Shown here: piece by piece, positions 1 through 5,883 of the stretch
How positions within the stretch are numbered: the first letter of the stretch is position 1
How the letters are laid out: each line of letters begins with the position of its first letter
Assembly (NCBI GenBank): GCA_016780605.1
Contig: JADHLS010000081.1
Span: 1-11,415, forward strand
Origin: Reyranella sp.
Lineage (GTDB): Bacteria; Pseudomonadota; Alphaproteobacteria; Reyranellales; Reyranellaceae
DNA length: 11,415 nucleotides
Reading direction: 5' to 3'
The notes under the pieces: generated by a model
What the model was told of the DNA's origin: nothing
Seen by the model: the letters and a program-made list of their open reading frames with translations, nothing else
Databases searched by the model: none
Program-made: the position numbers and the translations under genes

Positions 1-232
1 GAAAGTGGCGGCGGGTATCGACGAACAGGATCGGTGTAGCGGGATCGATCGTTGCCACCAAGTGCAATAGTACCGCGGACTCCGCGCCGAATGACGAAAC
101 GACCGCCACTCTATTCGGATAGAGATCACGCAGTACTACCAACAATACCTCGAGAGCTTCAGCATCGCCGAAGCGGCCTTGCAGTTCGATGGTGAGGCTT
201 GCCAGCTGATCACCTTCGCTCGGGACATTCAT
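1..232 (-). CDS. cysH: Phosphoadenosine/adenosine phosphosulfate reductase, N-terminal part (partial at left edge)
   Basis: This frame opens at an ATG (230-232, minus) and stays open for 77 codons to the left edge, so only the N-terminus is visible. CysH reduces PAPS or APS to sulfite with thioredoxin in cytoplasmic sulfate assimilation. A PP-loop-like stretch VVSSFGAESAVLLH is seen at about residues 46-59, followed by a hydrophobic strand and LFVDTRRHF at about 69-77, which matches the usual DTGxxF region of the family. The start is well supported: GGGAG lies 6 nt upstream of the ATG. The family is typically about 230-260 residues, so roughly two thirds is outside the window. APS or PAPS specificity cannot be judged because the C-terminal cysteine motifs are not visible. 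The VIT remnant begins only about 20 bp upstream, so little native promoter can remain and the source of transcription is unclear. Confidence 0.85.
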   Translation of the reverse strand, partial: MNVPSEGDQLASLTIELQGRFGDAEALEVLLVVLRDLYPNRVAVVSSFGAESAVLLHLVATIDPATPILFVDTRRHF

Positions 233-249
233 CTTGCGCTCCCAATTGC

Positions 250-444
250 AGAGACAAAGCGCGGTACGGTATCGCAGTGGCGCTCCTTGTCTCAGTTGCC
301 ATTACCGGTGTGGCGCTCCTGATATTTGGAGGCATCAAGGCACGCCTGACATCCGTTCCTATCGCGCGGGGAGCGTTCGAGACCGTTCTGGTGGGCGGAC
401 TTGCCGCGGGCATCGCCTTCCTGGTTGCGCGACTCATCGGGTAA
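250..444 (+). pseudogene. C-terminal remnant of a VIT1/CCC1-family Fe/Mn transporter
   Basis: About 64 codons ending at a TAA (442-444) read as two hydrophobic helices joined by a short loop. They contain GGIKARLTSVP followed by RGAFETVLVGGLAAGIAFLVARLIG. That layout is typical of the last two membrane segments of VIT1/CCC1 transporters, which move Fe2+ or Mn2+ and often carry a ferritin-like domain in bacteria. The frame extends upstream only into antisense of the cysH start region, with no plausible start or N-terminal helices, so more than half of the protein is missing. It is a remnant and not a working transporter. Family assignment is from the helix-loop pattern only. Confidence 0.55.
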
Positions 445-464
445 AGCTCTCGGCGAGACGGCAG

Positions 465-611
465 CGCGCCACCTTTGCTTTCAAGCACGCGATACAACCG
501 CGACCGAGACATCGCAGCTTCGCGGCAGAGCTTGTCTGGCCCCAGGGACGGCGAGTACCGATTCCTGCGGACAGCTAGACGCACTCGCTCCATCAGGGTT
601 CGTTCGATTTG
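465..611 (-). pseudogene. AraC-family regulator fragment (start of DNA-binding domain)
   Basis: On the minus strand this reads QIERTLMERVRLAVRRN, then SLGPDKLCREAAMSRSRLYR, then VLESKGGA. This is the linker and first helix-turn-helix of an AraC/XylS DNA-binding domain; family members usually have LCR..GMSRS.LYRLFE.LGGVARYI here. Similarity stops at GGA (about 465), before the second helix-turn-helix, and what follows in frame is antisense of the VIT remnant. Upstream the frame runs into a probable CBS-domain piece instead of the AraC sensor domain. Both ends are therefore truncated and no working regulator is encoded. Confidence 0.6.
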
Positions 612-730
612 GTGCGTCGCGGCGGCCGGCCGGCCTTCGGCGAGAATGCGGCAGACGGCGTCGCGGCCGGTGAGGACCCCGGCGAGCTGGCTTGGCTGTC
701 GCGCATGACAATGCAGGCGTCCTTCACATG
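612..730 (-). pseudogene. Possible CBS-domain protein fragment
   Basis: Directly upstream of the AraC piece and in the same frame is LAGVLTGRDAVCRILAEGRP. This resembles the second half of a CBS motif (a strand, then TxRD, then an amphipathic helix ending in AEG). In a different minus-strand frame just upstream lies HVKDACIVMRDSQASS, which resembles the first helix of a CBS motif. The two halves are out of frame and too close together by roughly a dozen residues, so an internal deletion and frameshift are likely. CBS domains bind adenosyl ligands and are common beside stress genes. The evidence is short-motif resemblance only. Confidence 0.4.
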
Positions 731-807
731 GCTGTCTCGTTCATGACCAAGGCCGCTGCTGGAAGGTGGTTTGCACATGTTTGTTTCTGCCCGGATTGTC
801 CGCCACC

Positions 808-2595
808 TCAGGGAATGGCGATCGGGCTAAGGGCCTGGCTTCCAAACGTGAGGCTCACGGTGTTGTTGTTGTTCAACACAGCGCTGACCGGCGGGTTGCC
901 CACCGAGTCGCTGCCGGCCGGCTTGTTGATGGGTACTGCGGTGAGGATACTGCCGCCCGTGGCCTTGTCGAAATAGGTGGCCGCGACGTGTCCGGTAGCG
1001 TTCTCCCGGGCCGCGGTTATGGCAAGGATGATGGTGCCGTCCGGGCTACGGAAGAAACGCGGATCATAGGTCTGAGTAATCGGGGGCGTGAGACGAGGGA
1101 CCTGGATCGCGATCGGATAGGGCGACCCCTTGAAGGTGGCGCCGTTGTCGAGGTCCTGCAGCAGGAGTCGGGGGCCCGCTGAATTTCCCGGGTCGAACAC
1201 CAGCCCGACGTCGCAGCCGCTGAACCCTGCGCCTCCGTAGGACTGGAAGATGCGCGTGGTGCCGGCGACGATGAACGTGTAGCTGTCGTGGAAGGTGGTC
1301 GACGAGCCGATCGGCGAGTTTCCCGGCAGGCGTTGATAGGCGGCGCGGTAGGCGTCGCCGCCACTCGCCGTGATCTCGACCCTTGCCGTGCCGCCGCTGC
1401 AGCTGTGGCTCGAATGCCGATGCAGCACCTGGCTGGAGATCTCGCTGAATCCCCCGGGTTGGCGGGCGACGGAAAAGGCGACGTCGTTGCTCTCCTTGCC
1501 GCCGCTCGTCACCTTGAGACGCGTCGGTCCGAAGGCCGCCTGGGACGGCACCACCGCCGTCAGCGTGCCGGCGCTGCAGGTGGTGGGCGTGACGCTGATC
1601 CCGGCAAAGGTCAGGACGTTGGCGGAGCATGTCGGGTCGAAGCGCGCGCCCGACACGGTAATCGTCCCGCCTTTCGCTTGCAGCGTGGGGCTGACGCCGG
1701 TGACTTGCGCCGGTCCGGAAGCGCCAGCGACGGTCACGCGGAAATCGTCATGCGCCGGCTCGATGCCGCTCGCCGCGCCGCTCGCCGTCGCCGTGAAGTT
1801 GCCGGTCGTGGCGGTAGGCCCTGCCTTGAAGGTGGCCGTGGCGCTAGCGCCCGGCACGACCAGTGTTGACGGTGATGCGGTTACGCCGTTTGGCAGCGCA
1901 AATGTCACGGTGACGGATCCGCTGAAGCCGCCTTGGCGCGCAACGCTGATCGTCGCCTGGTGCGAGCCGCCCTGGACGAGGGGAACCGGATCCGGCGTCA
2001 CGTTAATCGAGAAGGCACGGCAGGTCGCCTTGCCATAGGTCTTAAAGACATAGTCCCGGTTGGCATTGCCGGCGCCGCCGAAGATGTAGAAGCCGCCGGG
2101 ATAGGGGTCGCCCTCCTCATACCGCCACCAGAAGACGTTCTTGCCCGAGTCCCTCAGGTCGAGAACGATGGCGCTGCGGGGCACCTCCACGCCACCCGCC
2201 GGCATGTCGAATCGCCAGTAGCCGTCGAAGCCTTCGGGAACGGCTGCCGTCACCTTGGCGTAGACGCGCGCGTTGTAGAGATCGCTGACCGTCAGTGTCA
2301 CCTGGTCGCCGCCACGGCCGCGATTGCCGGTCGTCAGGCCGACGTCGACCCGCGTCAGGCAGCCGAGGGTCGGCATCACGGTCTGCGCCGACTGCACGGT
2401 GATGTGATGGGCACCGCCCCCTGGTTGGGCGGGGGCGTTCGATTGATCGACCACGTCCGCAACGGCAATCCTTTCCGCCGGCAGCAACAGCACCAGACAC
2501 GCGACGAGCGTCCGTGCCCAGCATCGGAGCGAATGTGGCGAGGGTTGTGCGCTCGTTGCGATGTCACGATCACCAAACGAGTCATTGGGAGCCAT
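808..2595 (-). CDS. Exported IPT/TIG-domain protein of unknown function
   Basis: I chose the ATG at 2593-2595 (595 residues) over one 10 codons upstream because GAGAGG lies 5 nt before it and an FNR/FixK-like promoter is correctly placed for it. Residues 27-38 form a hydrophobic stretch with a likely signal-peptidase site after AVA (about 46), so the product should be exported. The mature part has an N-terminal domain (about 47-190) rich in aromatic and acidic residues, an Ig-like beta domain (about 195-295), an IPT/TIG domain (about 298-375, beginning VTGVSP) and a C-terminal domain (about 380-595). The six mature cysteines fall as three pairs, one each in the N-terminal, IPT and C-terminal parts, which suggests disulfides in the periplasm or outside the cell. 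No catalytic motif or LPXTG-type anchor is seen. Binding or adhesion is a guess. The TGA stop is at 808-810. The long open frames on the opposite strand are GC-driven shadows. Confidence 0.85.
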   Translation of the reverse strand: MAPNDSFGDRDIATSAQPSPHSLRCWARTLVACLVLLLPAERIAVADVVDQSNAPAQPGGGAHHITVQSAQTVMPTLGCLTRVDVGLTTGNRGRGGDQVTLTVSDLYNARVYAKVTAAVPEGFDGYWRFDMPAGGVEVPRSAIVLDLRDSGKNVFWWRYEEGDPYPGGFYIFGGAGNANRDYVFKTYGKATCRAFSINVTPDPVPLVQGGSHQATISVARQGGFSGSVTVTFALPNGVTASPSTLVVPGASATATFKAGPTATTGNFTATASGAASGIEPAHDDFRVTVAGASGPAQVTGVSPTLQAKGGTITVSGARFDPTCSANVLTFAGISVTPTTCSAGTLTAVVPSQAAFGPTRLKVTSGGKESNDVAFSVARQPGGFSEISSQVLHRHSSHSCSGGTARVEITASGGDAYRAAYQRLPGNSPIGSSTTFHDSYTFIVAGTTRIFQSYGGAGFSGCDVGLVFDPGNSAGPRLLLQDLDNGATFKGSPYPIAIQVPRLTPPITQTYDPRFFRSPDGTIILAITAARENATGHVAATYFDKATGGSILTAVPINKPAGSDSVGNPPVSAVLNNNNTVSLTFGSQALSPIAIP

Positions 2596-2623
2596 GTGCG
2601 CCTCTCGAAGCCAGCCAAGTTGC

Positions 2624-2629
2624 AAGCTA
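2624..2629 (-). promoter_or_regulatory. Probable -10 element for the exported IPT/TIG protein
   Basis: On the minus strand the hexamer TAGCTT (TANNNT) is centred 32 bp downstream of the centre of the FNR/FixK-like site at 2652-2665. That is the spacing expected for a class II activator-dependent sigma70 promoter. It would place the transcription start near 2617, giving a leader of about 22 nt that holds the GAGAGG ribosome site. There is no good -35, as expected when an activator overlaps it. The assignment is positional. Confidence 0.45.
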
Positions 2630-2651
2630 CGTCGGGGTACCTGTGGCGCCC

Positions 2652-2665
2652 TTGAGGCAAGTCAA
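2652..2665. promoter_or_regulatory. FNR/FixK-type operator upstream of the exported IPT/TIG protein
   Basis: The sequence is TTGA-GGCAAG-TCAA, a perfect match to the CRP/FNR-subfamily consensus TTGA-N6-TCAA. Its centre (2658.5) is 63.5 bp upstream of the ATG at 2595. The -10-like TAGCTT sits where a class II site centred at -41.5 would put it. In alphaproteobacteria such sites bind FnrL, FixK or related low-oxygen regulators. The regulator gene is not in the window. Confidence 0.6.
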
Positions 2666-3168
2666 GAAGCTGCGGCTTGGCGAGGCGATCGGGAAAAACG
2701 TCAGCTCGGGCACCGCGGGGCAATTGGCGCGGGCTGGCGGTAAGCCATTCGAAGGTGTCGGCGGACCGGGTCTCCTGGAAAAGAGACACTCCTTTCAGAC
2801 CCCGTAAGGCAAAAAATAGAAACGATCGAGAAACCAGTTGGTTAGGCGGTGTCGGATAGCGGTTCCTGAGGTCGCTCGGTAAAACTACGCGGACGGTTCA
2901 ATGTCGACCATTCCCATGCCGAGCGGAATCATCAGGAGGGCAACGTCTTGCTGTCTCCTCGAGTAAATGATCGGCAGCGTGACGACCTGTGCAGTGTCGC
3001 GCGCGACTGGGTGGGCTGCTGTGCTATTACCATCGAGAGGCGGCATGATGGCGCTGCGGCCGAACCAGTTATTCGACCATACGGCGGGCGCGCAGCACGG
3101 GCGCGTCCGTCCGTTTGAGTCGGAGTCGGGCAGTCGTGGTTGCACCGACGGGAAACATGCTACCCGTG
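2666..3168. other. Intergenic stretch with no recognisable gene
   Basis: Several short frames cross this stretch on both strands, including the tail of a long minus-strand frame ending at 2885. None shows a family I recognise, a good ribosome site or a consistent codon pattern. A stem ACGGG/CCCGT (about 3148-3167) just after the FNT stop has no T-run, so I do not call a terminator. Eroded gene remnants are possible. Confidence 0.4.
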
Positions 3169-4038
3169 TCATCGCCGAATGCGTAAGTAGATGAACCAAT
3201 AGACGCCACCGACCAGCCCGCCGCCGCCGACGATGTTGCCGATGGTGACGGGCAGAAGGCTGGAAAAGAATGCCGGCCAGGTCAGTGCCGCGTAGTCGGC
3301 GGAATTGCTTCCGATTTGCGCCCATAGCTCGGCCGGCCCCCAGGCCTTTATGAACAGACCGAGCGGGATGAGATACATGTTGGCGACCGAATGTTCGAAG
3401 CCGGCGACGACGAAGGCTGACACTGGGAAGATCACGGCCAGCACCTTGTCGCTCGTGGAGCGGGCGCCCAGCGAAAGCCACACCGCTAGGCACACCAGGA
3501 CGTTGCAGAGAATGCCAAGAAAGAGCGCGTGATCGAAGGGCTCGGTCGTCTTGTCCAGCGCAAGCTTCAGGGAAACACCGCCAACGACTCCCCGGCCCCC
3601 GAGGTACTGGCCCGAAAGAAACACCAGCAAAGCGGTGCCGATCGCACCGATGAAGTTGCCGACATAGACGATGAGCCAGGCCCGCAACATCGCATGCAGC
3701 CGGACCTTGCCGCCGGCCCAGGCCATGACCATCAGGGCGTTGCCGGTAAATAGCTCGGCTCCCCCGACGACGACGAGAATGAGCCCAAGGCTGAAGGCGA
3801 TGCCGGCGAGCAGCCGGCCGACGCCGTAGGGAAGAGCGCCGTCGGCTCCCGCCAGGACGGTGGTGGCGAACATCGCTCCGAGAGCGATGAAAGCGCCCGC
3901 CAGGACGGCGAGGCCCACGAGACTCAGGACGTCCAGCTTTGTCTTTTGGACTCCGACGGCTTCGGCCTTCTCGGCGATCCTTGCGGGAAGCAGAGCGTCG
4001 ATACTATTGTCGCCGGAGTTCGCACCGTCGCTTGCCAT
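3169..4038 (-). CDS. Formate/nitrite transporter (FNT) family channel
   Basis: FNT proteins are pentameric inner-membrane channels for small monovalent acids such as formate, nitrite, lactate or hydrosulfide. Starting at the ATG 4036-4038 the protein has 289 residues, normal for the family, with GGGAG 7 nt upstream. Forty extra in-frame codons upstream lack similarity and are rejected. Hallmarks seen are a GGAELFTGNAL loop, YVGNFIGA, GILCNVLVCLAVWLS and AGFEHSVANMYLIPLG. His216 in the last motif corresponds to the conserved pore histidine (His209 in E. coli FocA). Six hydrophobic segments precede a short basic C-terminus (LRIRR). The substrate cannot be assigned from motifs. It lies downstream of the broken stress-protein gene on the same strand, separated by about 218 bp. 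The stop is TGA. I found no convincing FNR/FixK box upstream. Confidence 0.93.
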   Translation of the reverse strand: MASDGANSGDNSIDALLPARIAEKAEAVGVQKTKLDVLSLVGLAVLAGAFIALGAMFATTVLAGADGALPYGVGRLLAGIAFSLGLILVVVGGAELFTGNALMVMAWAGGKVRLHAMLRAWLIVYVGNFIGAIGTALLVFLSGQYLGGRGVVGGVSLKLALDKTTEPFDHALFLGILCNVLVCLAVWLSLGARSTSDKVLAVIFPVSAFVVAGFEHSVANMYLIPLGLFIKAWGPAELWAQIGSNSADYAALTWPAFFSSLLPVTIGNIVGGGGLVGGVYWFIYLRIRR

Positions 4039-4256
4039 GTCGTTTCTCCCATGGACACGCATGAGGCGACTAGAAATCCGCGCTGCGCGTACTGCTACGT
4101 TGACCCACTCCGGTCTCCTTTGTCGGCCAGCACAGGCAGCGACGTCGCAGCACCCCATGTTTGCAACACTGGCACTCGGGACATAGATGCGAACGACGGT
4201 TCGGATCGGCGGGGCGTCCTCTGAAGATCATTGGTCCGAATCTTCGGTTGCTGCTG

Positions 4257-4963
4257 TCAGTGAGACATAAACAGCGGTACTTGTGAGTGGCTAAGCAGGC
4301 TCTTTGTAGCGCCTCCAAGCACGAACTCCCTGAAACGAGAGGTTCCATAGGCACCCATGACAATCAAGTCCGCATTGTGCATCCGCGCGCAATCGGCAAG
4401 GACATCTCCGACGCCACGCCCCTCAGCTGACAGTGACCGGTGGGTGGCGTCGACACCGTGCAAGGCAAGATGCTGAAGCAACGCGTCGGGAGCGTGATCA
4501 TCTCGCAGCTGCTTCTCGCCGGTAACTGTAACGACCAGATTCGACCGAGCTCGAACGAGGATCGGCAGCGCATCAGCAACAGTCCTGGCTGCGGCGCGAC
4601 TGTGGTCCCACGCGACTATGACATTGTCGAGAGCGAGGGGCCCAGTGCGCCGTCGCTCGTGGGGATGATGATCGCAGGGCGCCCGGAGTCGAAGATGACG
4701 GCCTCGGCATACCAGTGAGCGTCAAAATGGGAGAGGTAGCTGCCGCCGGGCATGGCTGCGATGGTGAGGTCATACAACCGGGTATAACCCGCCAGAACGT
4801 CAGGAAAATCGGGACCTTCGCAGGTTTCCAGGATCTCCTTGCAAAGCACGGCCCGAGCCATGGCGCGGTCGCGAAAGTCGGCCAGAAGTCGGTGTGCCGT
4901 CTCATGTAGTTTCCTATGCTCGTCGGCGACGAGCGCCGGGATGTCGAGAACGAGAGTGCCCAG
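4257..4963 (-). pseudogene. Universal stress protein (UspA family), N-terminally truncated and frameshifted
   Basis: Two frames together read as one tandem-type universal stress protein. The upstream frame (about 4963 to 4640) contains LVLDIPALVADEHRKL, RLYDLTIAAMPGG and AEAVIFDSGRPAIIIPTSDG. The downstream frame (about 4640 to 4257) contains LDNVIVAWDHSRAAARTVADALP and ends with a nucleotide-binding signature NADLIVMGAYGTSRFREF, LGGATKSLL and PLFMSH. One missing base in the G/C run at about 4637-4643 would join them as GALGPLALDNVIVAWD. The upstream end is lost at about 4963, and roughly 50 residues common in relatives are absent and replaced by antisense of the DedA gene. Uspa proteins bind ATP and support survival under stress or low oxygen. 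The frameshift could be a sequencing error, but the N-terminal loss cannot. Confidence 0.82.
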
Positions 4964-5530
4964 CGCGGAAACTGGGGCTCTATGTTTGTCGTGGCGTTCG
5001 GCGAATCGTTGGCATTCGTCAGCCTGCTCTTTCCGGGCACGGCGCTCCTGATCGCTGCGGGCGTGCTCACACCAGGCGAGGTACTGCCCGTCGCGTCCCT
5101 CGTCACCGGTGCCGTTCTGGGGGCGATTGCCGGGGACGCCGTTTCCTTTTGGATCGGCCGCCGCTTCGGCCATGCGCTTAATCAGGCTTGGCCGTTCAAT
5201 CGCCATCCCGAACTTATTCCGTCAGGGATTGCCTTCTTTGAGCGGCACGGCGGCAAGAGTGTGTTCATCGGGCGTTTCTTCGGCCCAGTGCGTGCCACCA
5301 TCCCGTTGGTGGCGGGCATTCTAAAAATGCCCACGAGGCGCTTCTGGATAGCCAATGTCGGATCCGCGGTAGTGTGGGTGCCGGGTGTTATGTTTCCGGG
5401 AGCGCTTGCCGGCACCCTAGTCAAGCGCTTTGCCCTTGGTATGGGTGTGGTGCCTCTGGCAGCGGCATTCTTTGTTGCCGCCGGTATTGTGGCGATCTGG
5501 ATCGTCCTGTCGCGTAGAGCGACGCATTGA
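4916..5530 (+). CDS. DedA-family membrane protein (VTT/SNARE-associated), native N-terminus lost
   Basis: DedA proteins are inner-membrane proteins linked to membrane homeostasis and undecaprenyl-phosphate or phospholipid flipping. The core from about residue 20 reads VVAFGESLAF, then LLFPGTALLIAAG, AIAGDAVSFWIGRRFG, FFERHGGKSVFIGRFFGPVRA and PLVAGILKM. These are the family's re-entrant and amphipathic signature blocks, including the conserved GRFxGPxRA. The open frame can begin at ATG 4916, but its first 19 or so residues are hydrophilic and are merely antisense of the stress-protein gene. An internal ATG at 4982 would start directly at the core. Relatives usually have about 20-25 more residues before VVAFGES. 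The gene was probably cut and joined to the stress-protein gene. The remaining frame is intact, so a product might still be made, but function is doubtful. Confidence 0.75.
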   Translation: MLVGDERRDVENESAQRGNWGSMFVVAFGESLAFVSLLFPGTALLIAAGVLTPGEVLPVASLVTGAVLGAIAGDAVSFWIGRRFGHALNQAWPFNRHPELIPSGIAFFERHGGKSVFIGRFFGPVRATIPLVAGILKMPTRRFWIANVGSAVVWVPGVMFPGALAGTLVKRFALGMGVVPLAAAFFVAAGIVAIWIVLSRRATH

Positions 5531-5634
5531 TGGCGTGGGTGGCCTGAGTAGCCATTGCGGTCGATGATCGAGCTCGTTCGAGTTGAGTGGGCGAGCTACT
5601 CGCGCAGAAGGCCCAGGTTTGAGCTTACCCCTTA

Positions 5635-5760
5635 TTACGCTACTACCCGTTTGGCGCACACGTTCGCTTTGAGCACGGCAATCCAGGGACGCGCCACGGT
5701 CTGTTCTGGCTTCTTGGAGTTGAGCAAACGACGATAGTGATCGAGCTCACGGGTTGCCAT
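5635..5760 (-). CDS. Small hypothetical protein, possibly a DksA/TraR N-terminal remnant
   Basis: A 41-codon minus-strand frame from the ATG at 5758-5760 reads MATRELDHYRRLLNSKK and continues as PEQTVARPWIAVLKANVC before ending at TAA. Its first 17 residues resemble the N-terminal helix of DksA/TraR-type small regulators, but no zinc-finger cysteines follow, so it would be a fragment. No ribosome site is seen before the ATG. Its start lies 61.5 bp from the centre of the FNR/FixK-like site at 5815-5828, the mirror image of mgtA's 62.5 bp, so it may be what is left of a divergently transcribed low-oxygen gene. Spurious coding is an equally fair reading. Confidence 0.25.
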   Translation of the reverse strand: MATRELDHYRRLLNSKKPEQTVARPWIAVLKANVCAKRVVA

Positions 5761-5814
5761 TGGCTTGGGAGGGACTTGAAGATCAATAAGAAATATTTGT
5801 GAACTGTGGCGCAG

Positions 5815-5828
5815 TTGATCTGTCGCAA
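5815..5828. promoter_or_regulatory. FNR/FixK-type operator upstream of mgtA
   Basis: The sequence is TTGA-TCTGTC-GCAA, which fits the rhizobial FixK pattern TTG(A/C)-N6-(T/G)CAA. Its centre (5821.5) is 62.5 bp upstream of the mgtA ATG, almost the same geometry as the site before the exported IPT/TIG protein. A class II start would fall near 5863. I see no convincing -10 hexamer on the plus strand, which lowers confidence. Confidence 0.5.
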
Positions 5829-5883
5829 GGCCGCGATGCGCATGACCCGCACACATGGCAGTTATCGCTGATACGAGTATCGC

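Noticed and set aside
1..20. DTRRHF in CysH where relatives often have DTG
   Set aside because: The position after DT varies among CysH homologues I remember (for example DTK), and the protein is cut here, so I do not call a missing catalytic residue.
1370..2655. Long plus-strand open frames of 193-240 codons opposite the exported IPT/TIG gene
   Set aside because: They are antisense of a gene with a signal peptide, clear domains and its own promoter. Their translations are low-complexity, as GC-rich DNA gives by chance.
3148..3167. Hairpin ACGGG/CCCGT just after the FNT stop codon
   Set aside because: It is a five-base stem with a ten-base loop and no T-run on the transcribed side, too weak for a terminator.
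4100..4113. TTGA half-site upstream of the FNT channel
   Set aside because: The second half reads CCGG instead of TCAA/GCAA, and the position is only roughly right. It is not enough for an operator call.
5737..5750. GTGA-N6-TCAC palindrome resembling a CRP site
   Set aside because: The outer bases do not match, it is over 130 bp from mgtA, and it lies within the small minus-strand frame. Chance is likely in GAGCTC-rich sequence.
5776..5786. TTGA-N3-TCAA inverted repeat
   Set aside because: The half-sites match FNR but the spacer is 3 instead of 6, so it would not fit the dimer.
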